DNA of 39,397 nt from a virus, in the IMG/VR virus record IMGVR_UViG_3300020171_000014, positions 1 through 39,397 of that record, one strand, 5' to 3'. Position numbers and translations under genes: made by a program. The notes beneath the pieces are model-generated. The model made no database searches. It saw only the letters and a list, made by a program, of their open reading frames with translations, and was not told the DNA's origin. Positions 1 to 7,593 of the stretch are shown here, piece after piece. How positions within the stretch are numbered: position 1 is the first letter of the stretch; every line of letters starts with the position of its first letter.

Positions 1-127
1 AGGCGGTCTTGAATAAGATAATCTCCGTAATCAAATATTACCTTACCGAGATGACTGCGTTGTGCTTATTCTTAGGCGTATTCTTTTTATTTTATATGTA
101 TGTTGACGGCTACCCGAAACTAAGAAA
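1..127. repeat. Left copy of 127-bp terminal direct repeat
   Basis: The first 127 bases are identical to the last 127. The length equals a standard k-mer size in short-read assemblers, so the likely meaning is that the contig closes on itself as a circle of about 39,270 bp. A true short packaged terminal repeat cannot be excluded from sequence alone. A small membrane-protein gene begins inside this repeat, so genes run across the junction. Confidence 0.97.
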
Positions 128-176
128 GAAATGGAGGAGGTATCTGTGGAGGAGGAGGAGAAATGCAAAAGGATAG
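51..176 (+). CDS. Small basic membrane peptide
   Basis: A 41-residue peptide with one hydrophobic segment (ALCLFLGVFFLFYMYV, about residues 3-18) followed by a strongly basic tail rich in Lys, Arg and Trp (KKWRRYLWRRRR). The ATG used here has only a weak Shine-Dalgarno sequence. The same frame is open further upstream across the circular junction but is closed by a TAG directly at the junction. It overlaps the next gene by 14 bases, which suggests coupling. A single membrane span with a cationic cytoplasmic tail would suit a small holin-like or inner-membrane protein; this is inference only. Confidence 0.4.
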   Translation: MTALCLFLGVFFLFYMYVDGYPKLRKKWRRYLWRRRRNAKG

Positions 177-408
177 GCAAGATATCGAGATTTTCAAGAC
201 TGCACTTTGCTGGACAATGGGTATCATAATGTTTGGGATGGTGTTCTTTTATGACCATTGGCGGATGAGTGTGGATGAGAAAGCCGAAAAAATAGCAAAA
301 GAAAAAATTAGACAATATAGGGCAGAAATGATGAGAGATATTGAGCAAGATAAAGAATATATTGAAATTATCCGGACACAACTTTCACAGGTAAGGCCAG
401 AAAAGTAA
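163..408 (+). CDS. Membrane-anchored coiled-coil protein
   Basis: An 81-residue protein with one predicted membrane segment (about residues 14-30, ALCWTMGIIMFGMVFFY) and then a charged, helical C-terminal half rich in Glu, Lys and Arg that looks like a coiled coil. A purine-rich GGAGGAGGAGG lies just before the ATG and fixes the start. The shape (inner-membrane anchor plus helical periplasmic domain) resembles an i-spanin, and a lipoprotein gene follows 12 bases later. However, a better Rz/Rz1 pair is present elsewhere in the genome, so its role is unknown. Confidence 0.65.
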   Translation: MQKDRQDIEIFKTALCWTMGIIMFGMVFFYDHWRMSVDEKAEKIAKEKIRQYRAEMMRDIEQDKEYIEIIRTQLSQVRPEK

Positions 409-420
409 GAAGGAGAAAAG

Positions 421-774
421 ATGAGAATAATATTTTTAGTAGGATTAGTTTTTATGTTGGTAGGATGTTGCACAAGCCAGACAGAAGGACTACAAGAAGT
501 TCAAATGGCAAATCTTCAAGTGCAGGATAAAGTAATCTGTGGTGGAGGTTTTACAGATAAAGACGGCATTAGTTGGAATTGGGGTTGTCCTGAAGGTCAA
601 CGAGGAAATAGTGGATGTTACCAAAAAGATTGTTGCTATTATCCATTTTATAACAAAGAAAGTTACGCTAATCCTAAATACCCTCTTAATAAACCTTCTT
701 GGGATGAATGTTGTAAAGGGGCTGAAGAAGAATATAAAAAACTAAATAAAATGAAATGCAAACCAAACAGATGA
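421..774 (+). CDS. Cysteine-rich lipoprotein
   Basis: A 117-residue protein. The N-terminus is a typical type II signal peptide (MRIIFLVGLVFMLVGCC) with lipobox LVGC, so Cys16 should be lipidated. The mature part has many cysteines (CGGG, WGCPEG, GCYQKDCCYY, ECC, KCK), suggesting a disulfide-stabilised domain outside the cytoplasm. It sits with a membrane peptide and a membrane coiled-coil gene, with a good ribosome binding site (AAGGAGAAAAG). Phage lipoproteins of this kind may be o-spanins or superinfection-exclusion factors; I cannot assign this one to either family. Confidence 0.7.
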   Translation: MRIIFLVGLVFMLVGCCTSQTEGLQEVQMANLQVQDKVICGGGFTDKDGISWNWGCPEGQRGNSGCYQKDCCYYPFYNKESYANPKYPLNKPSWDECCKGAEEEYKKLNKMKCKPNR

Positions 775-881
775 GCATATCCTACCTCAAAAGGAAATAT
801 ATGCTTATGGAAGCGCGGATGAGGTGGCTGGATAAGAAGATAGAAAAACTACGGAGGAAGATAGAATGCTACAGGCACTGA
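771..881 (+). CDS. Small basic helical protein
   Basis: A 36-residue reading frame whose ATG overlaps the stop of the lipoprotein gene (ATGA) and whose 3' end overlaps the start of the GroES-like gene. The product is basic and Met/Arg/Lys-rich with an amphipathic look (MRWLDKKIEKLRRKIECYR). It may be a real small protein or just a translational coupler between its neighbours. No family recognised. Confidence 0.4.
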   Translation: MSISYLKRKYMLMEARMRWLDKKIEKLRRKIECYRH

Positions 882-1135
882 GAGATGAAGTTTTAATCAA
901 GCTTATATTCGAAGAGCACAAAGGCTTGATTGAAATCCCCAAGTCTGCTATGAAATGGAAACAGTATGATGCAGAAGTGACAGGCGAAGTAGTGAGTATT
1001 GGGAGTAAATATCCTTATGAACTAAAACTTGGAGACAGGATTATATTTGAACGTCACGAAGGAAGCAGAATTACATACGAAGGAGTAAAGTATTTGAAAC
1101 TCAAAGAGAAATGGGTTCACGCAAAGATAGAATAG
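866..1135 (+). CDS. GroES-like co-chaperonin (Cpn10 fold)
   Basis: An 89-residue protein that follows the GroES pattern: an N-terminal strand (LRDEVLIKLIFEEH), a short loop with Gly-Leu-Ile-Glu-Ile-Pro where GroES has its GGIIIP segment, then GEVVSIGSKYPYELKLGDRIIF, matching the GEVVAVG...LKVGDRVLF core, and a final strand pair ending AKIE. Cpn10 caps the GroEL ring. Phage T4 (gp31) and related phages supply their own version so that host GroEL can fold a large capsid protein. No GroEL gene is present, so it would act with the host ring. The mobile loop is short and lacks the usual glycine run, so GroEL binding may differ. Confidence 0.75.
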   Translation: MLQALRDEVLIKLIFEEHKGLIEIPKSAMKWKQYDAEVTGEVVSIGSKYPYELKLGDRIIFERHEGSRITYEGVKYLKLKEKWVHAKIE

Positions 1136-1145
1136 AGAGGTTGAT

Positions 1146-1505
1146 ATGACAAAAGATATTGAAAAATATATTATGAATGTAATTGAAAAATATATCCCGA
1201 TTTTGCTTCTCCAGAGGCATACTTTTGAGGTAAAAAAAGGAGTAGAAGACCAAAAGTCCTTTATGGAATGCCTTCCCAATTATCCTTATCTTAATGCGAC
1301 AATAAGTTATTCAAAAGAGTGCGTTAAGGGGTGGAAAAAAGGGAAGGATGTCGTGCCTTATATTGTCCACGAATTATGTCATCTTATTACAGAACCTTTG
1401 TATGCGAAAGGCATAGGTCGTTATGCCACAAAAGATGAGATATTGGATGAACGGGAAGAACTGACTGATTTGATATGCAATATTGTTATTAAAAATAAGT
1501 TATGA
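1146..1505 (+). CDS. Small zinc metallopeptidase-like protein (HELCH motif)
   Basis: A 119-residue protein with the HExxH signature VHELCHL at about residues 74-80, followed about 25 residues later by DEREELTDLI, which can supply a glutamate as the third zinc ligand (gluzincin-like spacing). His75 and His79 would bind zinc and Glu76 would be the general base. Similar stand-alone HELCH proteins are common and uncharacterised in phages. An AGAGG site precedes the ATG, and the gene follows the GroES-like gene after 10 bases. Substrate unknown. Confidence 0.65.
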   Translation: MTKDIEKYIMNVIEKYIPILLLQRHTFEVKKGVEDQKSFMECLPNYPYLNATISYSKECVKGWKKGKDVVPYIVHELCHLITEPLYAKGIGRYATKDEILDEREELTDLICNIVIKNKL

Positions 1506-1508
1506 TAA

Positions 1509-1658
1509 ATGCCCGAAGATAAATTAGCCAAGCGCTATGAGATTTTGGATAAACTCATAGAGTTATTATCTCACGGTAAGGCGACAATCGAGTGGACAGA
1601 TAAAACAATAATTAAAGTTGAGGAGATAGACCCAAAGGATAGCAAGATAACTAAATAG
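1509..1658 (+). CDS. Small hypothetical protein
   Basis: A 49-residue charged protein beginning just after the metallopeptidase stop. Residues 3-22 look helical (DKLAKRYEILDKLIELLSHG), followed by two short strands (ATIEWTDKTIIKVEEI). The compact spacing supports expression from the same transcript, though no strong ribosome binding site is visible. It ends directly before a terminator-like hairpin. No family recognised. Confidence 0.45.
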   Translation: MPEDKLAKRYEILDKLIELLSHGKATIEWTDKTIIKVEEIDPKDSKITK

Positions 1659-1710
1659 CTGACTTAGCCAGCCCTCCTTCTGCCAAGTTGTGGGTGAGGG
1701 TGAGGCGAAG

Positions 1711-1765
1711 AGGCAAGGTAGTAAGTTGCAAAGGATAGTATCCGATGCACGCCTTGCCTTTTTTA
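1711..1765 (+). terminator. Putative intrinsic terminator
   Basis: AGGCAAGG at 1711-1718 is exactly complementary to CCTTGCCT at 1752-1759 and is followed by a T-rich tract. The loop itself contains a small dyad (GGAT/ATCC). It lies after the first small-gene cluster and immediately before the next ATG, so it probably ends the leftmost transcript, or attenuates it before the helix-turn-helix gene. Confidence 0.6.
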
Positions 1766-1770
1766 TTTAT

Positions 1771-2010
1771 ATGGATGAGATAAAAGACAAGCAGGCGTTG
1801 AGTGAAGGGTTCAGGATATTCACACCGAAATTGCCCCCAAAAAAGAGAGTTTTCAAGGGGTTGCCTATCCGGCATCAGGTAGTCTGTATCTTACGCTTAG
1901 CGAAGTTTACCTACAAGCAAATTGTCCCCTATTTAGGAATTAGCGAAAAAACCGCAAAGCGTTGGATAATAAAGGCTAAAGAGAAATATCCTATCCTAAA
2001 AGAGGCTTAA
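1771..2010 (+). CDS. Helix-turn-helix protein
   Basis: Starting at the ATG after the hairpin gives about 79 residues. The C-terminal half reads as a helix-turn-helix: HQVVCILRLAKFTYKQIVPYLG followed by ISEKTAKRWIIKAKEKY, the pattern of sigma-like or recruitment-type DNA-binding domains. The frame can be extended upstream to a GTG at 1690, but that would run through the terminator hairpin and has no better ribosome site. It could be a transcriptional regulator, or a terminase-associated DNA-binding protein because the terminase genes follow. Confidence 0.55.
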   Translation: MDEIKDKQALSEGFRIFTPKLPPKKRVFKGLPIRHQVVCILRLAKFTYKQIVPYLGISEKTAKRWIIKAKEKYPILKEA

Positions 2011-2107
2011 AATGTCCCTTTTTGCCTATATATAGAGAGTTAAGAGACTTTCGCAAGCGTGCGTTGACGGTATAGAGCGGGCTAAAAGACTGAAAAACCG
2101 TATTCAA

Positions 2108-2281
2108 ATGATAGACTGTAGAGCACACATAAAGAAATACCAAGTCAGAGCTTTAGATTGCTTGGATAAAGAAATTAAACTTGAAGTGATAATCACAGAG
2201 AAGGAAGAGAAGCTCCAGGAGATATTAAAAGAGTTGGCCGAGATTAAAGCGGATAAGGTAGTGAAGATAAAGATTGAATAA
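2108..2281 (+). CDS. Small coiled-coil protein, possibly N-terminally interrupted
   Basis: A 57-residue Lys/Glu-rich helical protein (ITEKEEKLQEILKELAEIKADK). No ribosome binding site precedes this ATG. The frame stays open back to a TAG at 2033-2035, and before that TAG, still in frame, is an ATG at 2012 with AGAGG upstream giving MSLFAYI. So either this is a short protein with a poor start, or a longer one interrupted or read through at an amber codon. Confidence 0.4.
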   Translation: MIDCRAHIKKYQVRALDCLDKEIKLEVIITEKEEKLQEILKELAEIKADKVVKIKIE

Positions 2282-2477
2282 GATAATCTACCGGCTATTT
2301 AGTTGGGGGGATTGATTGACTCCGGGCTTATGGCAGAATTACGCTAATCTGCCAAGACAACGATTAAAAACGCAAAAGAGATTATCAAGACATAGCGTAA
2401 ATCAAGAGGGATTATTTTAAATTGCTTTTTTTATCAGCAATAATAAATCCCCCTACTAATTTAAAGGGATAAAGAAG
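2282..2477 (+). other. Non-coding gap with two hairpins before the terminase genes
   Basis: No convincing gene. Two dyads are visible: GGCAG at 2332-2336 with CTGCC at 2349-2353 (stem extended by A-T pairs), and a longer AT-rich one at 2408-2451 in which GGGATT pairs with AATCCC and ATTGC with GCAAT around a T7 loop. A site near the small terminase gene is a plausible place for a packaging (pac/cos) or regulatory signal, but nothing proves it. Confidence 0.5.
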
Positions 2478-2870
2478 ATGACATTGAAACAGAAGATGCT
2501 ATTAAAGAAGTTACCAGAGAATAATTACAATGTATCTAAAACTGCTAAAGAAGTGGGATATAAGGACACTACTTCTCAATCAGGTTTTATATATAGTAAC
2601 TTACGAAAAATTACTAACAAACTTGATTTCTTTGATGAAGAGAAGATAAAAAGAGATATTGCTTTAACATTTAGATTGGCTAAGAAAGAAAAAGATATTA
2701 CTAATATGGCCAGAATAAATGAACATCGTAGCAAGATTGCCGGAATGATTACAGATAAATCAGAAAATAAAAATCTCAACATCAATGAAGAAAAGCGCAC
2801 AGAGATAGATGGATATTATGACAACTTGTTTAAGAAAAGATTGCCAGTTGAAAAAGAAATTGTTAACTAA
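2478..2870 (+). CDS. terS: Terminase small subunit (probable)
   Basis: A 130-residue protein. The N-terminus LKQKMLLKKLPENNYNVSKTAKEVGY is a helix-turn-helix of the kind in small terminases (all-or-none DNA recognition domain). The middle is helical, with AGMITDKSENKN, and a DKSE-type motif is common in this family before the C-terminal tail that binds the large subunit. It would recognise the packaging site and load TerL. Position supports this: the large terminase follows after three tiny genes. An AAAGAAG-type site precedes the ATG. Confidence 0.65.
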   Translation: MTLKQKMLLKKLPENNYNVSKTAKEVGYKDTTSQSGFIYSNLRKITNKLDFFDEEKIKRDIALTFRLAKKEKDITNMARINEHRSKIAGMITDKSENKNLNINEEKRTEIDGYYDNLFKKRLPVEKEIVN

Positions 2871-2919
2871 CTATACCATAGGTTGTGGTTTGTTTTCTTA
2901 GAATAAGATGGTTAAATTC

Positions 2920-2969
2920 TCCGACGCTGTTTTGGATGTCAAGTTAACATAATATATATTATAGACACT
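2920..2969 (+). promoter_or_regulatory. Candidate promoter region with a 14-bp repeated element
   Basis: TCCGACGCTGTTTT at 2920-2933 also occurs exactly upstream of the ribbon-helix-helix gene (28265-28278). Here it is followed by a very AT-rich stretch containing TATATT/TATTAT at 2955-2962, a possible -10 element about 8 bases before the next ATG. No good -35 is visible, so promoter strength is uncertain. Confidence 0.35.
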
Positions 2970-3104
2970 ATGGACTACAATGGGTTAAATTTAAGCAGGG
3001 ATAGGGCAAGGTTGCACGAACTCAGGGAGATTGTATACATCATTGACCTGATAGATTGTGAGAGAGACTTGATGAGACCGAAGAAAGATGAAGATGCAGC
3101 GTGA
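2970..3104 (+). CDS. Small hypothetical protein
   Basis: A 44-residue charged, helical protein (DRARLHELREIVYIIDLIDCERDL). It has no Shine-Dalgarno sequence; the ATG lies a few bases after a possible -10 element, so a leaderless message is possible. Function unknown. Of the 35-residue frames downstream, the one at 3106-3213 is proline-rich and not protein-like, so I do not call it. Confidence 0.4.
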   Translation: MDYNGLNLSRDRARLHELREIVYIIDLIDCERDLMRPKKDEDAA

Positions 3105-3231
3105 GATGATGGGTAGGATGAGATTGATGATAGGAATAATCACCCCCACCCCACCGCTTATGAATATAGATTATCTCTTCATACCATCTTTTCTGGCGCA
3201 CACTATTTTTTAGAATTTATTTTTAGGGACA

Positions 3232-3339
3232 ATGTTCAACAAATTTATCTGTTATCTTTTCGGTCATAAGTGGCACCCCAACGGAATGATTTGTGAAAGG
3301 TGCAGGATAAGATGGTTCGATTATATCAGGAGTAAATAG
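3232..3339 (+). CDS. Small zinc-binding phage protein (DUF1660-like)
   Basis: A 35-residue peptide with the layout CYLFGHKWHPNG-MICERCRIRW: an aromatic-flanked Cys/His and then a CxxC, resembling the short DUF1660-type phage proteins (C-x-FGHKW ... CxRC). Probably folds around one zinc ion. It directly precedes the large terminase gene. Function of the family is unknown. Confidence 0.5.
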   Translation: MFNKFICYLFGHKWHPNGMICERCRIRWFDYIRSK

Positions 3340-3345
3340 TTTTTA

Positions 3346-4887
3346 ATGGAACTTAACACTTTAGAAAAAAGATACCTTATCCAGAAGATTTATCGGGATT
3401 CTACACTTTTAGAGTTCCTTGAGGAGTTGGGGTTCGCTGATTTGAATAATGTCCACAAGGACTTATGTTCTTTCTTAGAGACTCCATCCAAATTCAAGTT
3501 GGTGCTTATGCCAAGATACACATTTAAGTCATCTATCTGCTCAGTGGGGTTTTCATTGTTCAATTTGAACAGAGACCAGAACTTGAGGATATTGATTTAC
3601 TCTGATGCCAATACGAAAGCGGAGGGGTTTTTATCTTCGATTAAAGACCATATTGAAGGCAAAGTTGCGGGGTCGAAATTCCATTTGGCTTATGACTGGA
3701 ATCCCAAGAATAAATCAACCAAGTGGAACCAGTCAATGATTGAGATAGACAGGACTACCTCTTATCCTGAACCTTCGGTGGATACGGCAGGGATAGAGAC
3801 ATCCTTAATAGGCAAGCATTATGATTTGATTGTCTTTGATGACATCGTATCGGATAAGAATACCACTACCAAAGAGCAGATGGACAAGGTGGCGGAATGT
3901 TACAGGCGTTCCCTCTCATTACTTAAACCGGGCGGGCAAGTTCTTATGACAGGGACAAGATGGCACTTTGGGGATTTATATGGAAGATTGATTGCCGAAA
4001 ACCAGATACACAAGACTTTTGATATATTCCTGGTAGATGGAGAGGATGACCCCAAATATGGGAAGTATTGTTTTAGCAATATCGGCAAGAGTTCTTTGAC
4101 AAGGGAATTTCTGGGACAGCAGAAGGCACAACAGGGTTCTTATAATTATTCCTGTTTATACCGCAACAATCCTACCGATGAGGAAACTGCGATATTCAAG
4201 GTCGTTGACTTTACATTCTATGGCGAAATCAAATCCGATGATTTATATATTACGGCCACTGTTGATCCCGCAGGCAAGGGTGAGGATTTTACCGCTATTA
4301 CTGTCGTAGGCACGGATAACAATATGGATATGCACATACTCGATATTGTGAATGAACATCTGCAACCTTCGGAGATAGTCGAGCAATTAGTCAGATTACA
4401 GTATAAATACAGGTTCGGGATTTTGGGAGTAGAGACGAATTTCTTCAGGGGTATGCTTGAATATGAGATTAAGCGCAGGAGAGATGAGGAACACAGGGAA
4501 CGGCCTGATAAATTCAAGTTGTTTGGTATAAATGAATTTAATGCCTCAAGCAAGGATAATAAGTTCAACCGCATAAGGGCACTGCAACCTTACCACGAAA
4601 GGGGGGCGTTAAAATTCCCGGGAGAGAAGTTCGAATTATTAAAAGGTGCGTTCAGTGAGTTGGCCTGGCAGATGATACAGTTCCCCAACGCATCCCACGA
4701 TGACATTATTGATAGCCTTGCGCAGCATCTGCCTTTGATTAGGCGCGGGGGATTGGTAAAAAAAGCGGAATTAAAAGTGAATACTCCCGCTTGGTTGGAG
4801 TTGGAATCTTACAAAAAAGAAATAAAATATAACGGGGGATTGCCAAGAAGATTGCGCAGGCAACCCGCAGACTTGGCTTTTAGCTAA
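3346..4887 (+). CDS. terL: Terminase large subunit
   Basis: A 513-residue packaging motor. ATPase: a degenerate Walker A (PRYTFKSS, residues 56-63), Walker B LIVFDD (161-166) and coupling motif TGTRW (202-206). RNase H-like nuclease: Asp307 in TVDPAG, Glu363 in GVETN, and the final acidic pair in HDDIIDSLAQ (451-460). It pumps DNA into the prohead through the portal and cuts the concatemer. The Walker A lacks the classic GxGKS, as in other phage terminases. It is followed without a gap by a small gene (TAATG). Confidence 0.95.
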   Translation: MELNTLEKRYLIQKIYRDSTLLEFLEELGFADLNNVHKDLCSFLETPSKFKLVLMPRYTFKSSICSVGFSLFNLNRDQNLRILIYSDANTKAEGFLSSIKDHIEGKVAGSKFHLAYDWNPKNKSTKWNQSMIEIDRTTSYPEPSVDTAGIETSLIGKHYDLIVFDDIVSDKNTTTKEQMDKVAECYRRSLSLLKPGGQVLMTGTRWHFGDLYGRLIAENQIHKTFDIFLVDGEDDPKYGKYCFSNIGKSSLTREFLGQQKAQQGSYNYSCLYRNNPTDEETAIFKVVDFTFYGEIKSDDLYITATVDPAGKGEDFTAITVVGTDNNMDMHILDIVNEHLQPSEIVEQLVRLQYKYRFGILGVETNFFRGMLEYEIKRRRDEEHRERPDKFKLFGINEFNASSKDNKFNRIRALQPYHERGALKFPGEKFELLKGAFSELAWQMIQFPNASHDDIIDSLAQHLPLIRRGGLVKKAELKVNTPAWLELESYKKEIKYNGGLPRRLRRQPADLAFS

Positions 4888-5042
4888 TGGAAGAAAACGA
4901 AGCGATAAAATTATTGGATAAGTTAAAAAGTTTTATGGAGGACACCAACAAGCAGATACAAACTTTAATCTGCAAGACTCATAACCTGGAAGTGAACATA
5001 TGCAAACTAAAAAAAGAAAAAAAAATAATCATCTCAAATTAA
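4887..5042 (+). CDS. Small hypothetical protein
   Basis: A 51-residue protein whose ATG overlaps the terL stop (TAATG), so translation is likely coupled. It is charged and helical (EAIKLLDKLKSFMEDTNKQIQTLI), with two cysteines and a very Lys-rich end. Such short frames between terL and portal are common in phages and usually have no known function. Confidence 0.5.
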   Translation: MEENEAIKLLDKLKSFMEDTNKQIQTLICKTHNLEVNICKLKKEKKIIISN

Positions 5043-5053
5043 GGAGGGCTAAG

Positions 5054-5161
5054 ATGCCAAAGAAAGAAGCGGAAAAAGAAATAAAAAAAGAAGAAATTAA
5101 GAAAGAAGAAAATCCGAATATGATTAACAAGACGGGGAATGTTAATTTTACAGAGGCATAA
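5054..5161 (+). CDS. Small charged protein
   Basis: A 35-residue, very Lys/Glu-rich peptide (repeating KKE/KEE) ending NVNFTEA. The support is a perfect AAGGAGG at 5041-5047 with proper spacing, and its place directly before the portal gene, four bases from its start. Function unknown; it might act only to couple portal translation. Confidence 0.5.
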   Translation: MPKKEAEKEIKKEEIKKEENPNMINKTGNVNFTEA

Positions 5162-5164
5162 ATT

Positions 5165-7093
5165 ATGTTGAAAATATCTGACGATGAAATAAGGCGTTGG
5201 CGCATTGAAATAGACCAGGCGGAAAAGTTTAAGCGGGATGAGTTCGGTTCCTGCCTGAAGGGAGAGATAAAAGGCGTTGGGGAGAATATCGGGTATTTCG
5301 AGAACGGATTTTCCACAAGGTATTTGCAGGAATATTCCAAGATAGACCCCAATTACCTCGTGCCCCTGAATATAATCTATCCCATCGTCAAAAACATAAT
5401 CCCGTCGTTGTATTATAGAAATCCCTTCATCGCCGCTATCCCTAAACGCAAACAAGATGAGGATTCATCATCTTATGTCTCGGCGATAACGAATCATTTT
5501 TACAAGCAACTTGATGTCAAGCGTGTTAACCAACAGATTATCTTTGACGCTTATGTGTTGGGTATGGGTGTGTGCAAATTAGGATATGCAACAAGATTCG
5601 GAATGGACATCGAGGATGAGGAGTTGGAAAAAAAGCGGGAGAAAGGGAAGATACAACAGATAAAAGAGTTCTTGGGATTATCAAAACCGAAAGAAAAAGA
5701 TGAACTGCCCAAGAACATAGATTTGAATGAATTTATCATCGCTGAAAATCCCTATGTAACCTGGGTCAATCCGTTTAACTTTGGGATAGACCCGATGGCT
5801 AACTCTATCTATGAGGCAAATTATGTCTATGAAAAGATTACCACGACTTTAGATAGGGTTAAGGGGAATAAAAATTACAGCAATACCAAAGATTTAAACG
5901 GGATGGATTTAGAGGCAACATTCCAAAAGGATATTCCACCCACCCAAATAGAGAAATTCAAACCGATAGAACTTTACGAGATACATTATAAGACCGACGA
6001 GGGAATAAATATCTTGGTCTTGGCTAAAGACCAGGGCGACTATGTCGCTTTAAGGCACGACCAGTCAATCTATGAGATAGACGGATTCCAGTATGAGATT
6101 TTGACCTTCAATAAGCACGGGCATAAACTTTATCCCAAATCCGAGATAGATATTACCAAACCTTTACAGGACAGGATAAATAATACCTTTGAGAACATCC
6201 TTGAACAGTTGGATAAATTTATGACCAAGTTAATAGTTGATGAAACAGGGATGACCGAAGAAGGCAAGAAAGCGTTAAGGGACGGGCAATTAGGTTCGAT
6301 ATGTTTCTCTAATAAAAACCCTAACGAAGTAGTAAAAGAATTATCAATGGTTCAAGTTAAGGGCGACTTAATGGTATTTATTGACAAGATGGTGGATATT
6401 ATTTCGCTTGAAACAGGCATCACAAGAGCAATGTTGACTGGTTTAACTTCTGCCGAAACCGCCACCGAAGCCCAAATAGGTCAAGCAGGGCAGAATTTAA
6501 GGATTTCAGATAAGGCGGATATGGTTGCGGACTTTTCTAACCGCCAGGGTAGGAAACTTTGGCAGATAATCAAACAGTTTGTTGACTTAGAAGAGATAGA
6601 ACTTATCACCGGCGATACTGCTTATGATGATGTCACGGGAACGCCCAGATATTCCTGGCTTAACCCCATTGACAAGAATATGCGGGAGAAGTTAATCACT
6701 GGTGAATATGATTTCCAGATAGAAGTCGGTTCTACTCAGAAACCTGACTTGCCTGTATTAAGAAAACAGATTGAGAATATGGTGAACATTTTAGGTGGCA
6801 AGGGCGTATTGGAGGCATTTGCCGCACAGGGTTACAAAATTGAGTTGGCCGAGATATTCAAGAAATATTTGCAGATGTTCCCAGATGTATTTACGAATAT
6901 TTCAAGGATTATCAAACGCATACAAACACCCCAACAGGCGATGTTACCGCCATCAGAAGGCGGACAACCCCCAGGAACAGGCGGTGCGGGGATAGGTGCA
7001 GTCCCGCAACAAAGACAGAGTAATCCTCCTACACCTGCGGATATTATATCAAGTATGGGGGGCGAGAAAGGCGGACAAATCCCGTTGGCATAA
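5165..7093 (+). CDS. Portal protein
   Basis: A 642-residue protein of the length and position of podovirus-type portals: after terL, before scaffold and capsid. It contains the alternating helical and beta segments of portals, including NYLVPLNIIYPIVKNIIPS near the N-terminus, a long central stem region (DRINNTFENILEQLDKFMTK), and the GITRAMLTGLTSAETATEAQ segment that typically marks the portal clip and helix. The C-terminus is a low-complexity Pro/Gly/Gln tail. It forms the dodecameric ring at one capsid vertex through which DNA passes and to which the tail is joined. Confidence 0.88.
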   Translation: MLKISDDEIRRWRIEIDQAEKFKRDEFGSCLKGEIKGVGENIGYFENGFSTRYLQEYSKIDPNYLVPLNIIYPIVKNIIPSLYYRNPFIAAIPKRKQDEDSSSYVSAITNHFYKQLDVKRVNQQIIFDAYVLGMGVCKLGYATRFGMDIEDEELEKKREKGKIQQIKEFLGLSKPKEKDELPKNIDLNEFIIAENPYVTWVNPFNFGIDPMANSIYEANYVYEKITTTLDRVKGNKNYSNTKDLNGMDLEATFQKDIPPTQIEKFKPIELYEIHYKTDEGINILVLAKDQGDYVALRHDQSIYEIDGFQYEILTFNKHGHKLYPKSEIDITKPLQDRINNTFENILEQLDKFMTKLIVDETGMTEEGKKALRDGQLGSICFSNKNPNEVVKELSMVQVKGDLMVFIDKMVDIISLETGITRAMLTGLTSAETATEAQIGQAGQNLRISDKADMVADFSNRQGRKLWQIIKQFVDLEEIELITGDTAYDDVTGTPRYSWLNPIDKNMREKLITGEYDFQIEVGSTQKPDLPVLRKQIENMVNILGGKGVLEAFAAQGYKIELAEIFKKYLQMFPDVFTNISRIIKRIQTPQQAMLPPSEGGQPPGTGGAGIGAVPQQRQSNPPTPADIISSMGGEKGGQIPLA

Positions 7094-7381
7094 ATGGCAC
7101 GATACCTTTGGAATGAAAAGACACATCAGTTGGAATTGATAGGCGATGGATTTAAAGACCCAAATGCCGGACTTAATGGCCAGGTATGGTGTCCCGAACA
7201 AGGTTATTACGATATGGTGTTGTGCAAAAGATTCGAAACTAAAAGAGAAAAACGGGCATATATGAGGGAGAAAGGTCTAATGATGGAAGGAGGAGATAAG
7301 CCACAGGCGAAAAAAGAATGTTCAACTTATTATTCTTATCCAGGACAAAAAACTAAAAGTAGGGGTTATAAATTTAGATAA
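7094..7381 (+). CDS. Conserved-looking phage protein of unknown function
   Basis: A 95-residue protein starting two bases after the portal stop. It contains VWCPEQGYYDMVLCKRFETKREKRAYMREKG; short proteins with a YYD...L.K.F..K.EK..YM pattern sit near portal genes in other phages. There are several cysteines but no clear zinc motif. Basic C-terminus (GQKTKSRGYKFR). Function unknown. Confidence 0.6.
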   Translation: MARYLWNEKTHQLELIGDGFKDPNAGLNGQVWCPEQGYYDMVLCKRFETKREKRAYMREKGLMMEGGDKPQAKKECSTYYSYPGQKTKSRGYKFR

Positions 7382-7400
7382 CTAAAAGGGAGGAATAGAA

Positions 7401-7577
7401 ATGGCTATAAAAAATGAAATGGTGGGAATAAAGATTGCAAAGCAGAGAAGTAAAGGCGCACCTAAGAGCGACCATCTGGATTCTATACCAGTTAAAGAAA
7501 ATCCGCAATGTCCTTATACCAACCCGTCAAAGGCACAGGCTAAGGGAATGGAACACAAGGTAGGTAAATTAGGATAA
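7401..7577 (+). CDS. Small basic protein
   Basis: A 58-residue Lys-rich protein preceded by a strong AAAGGGAGG site. It includes KQRSKGAPKSDHLDSIPVKEN and ends KAQAKGMEHKVGKLG. It lies in the head gene cluster, so it may be a minor capsid or DNA-associated protein. No family recognised. Confidence 0.5.
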   Translation: MAIKNEMVGIKIAKQRSKGAPKSDHLDSIPVKENPQCPYTNPSKAQAKGMEHKVGKLG

Positions 7578-7593
7578 AAAAAAGGATACCAAG

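Noticed and set aside
3106-3213. 35-codon frame between small genes
   Set aside because: Pro/Thr-rich sequence (GIITPTPPLMN), no ribosome site and no family; probably non-coding.
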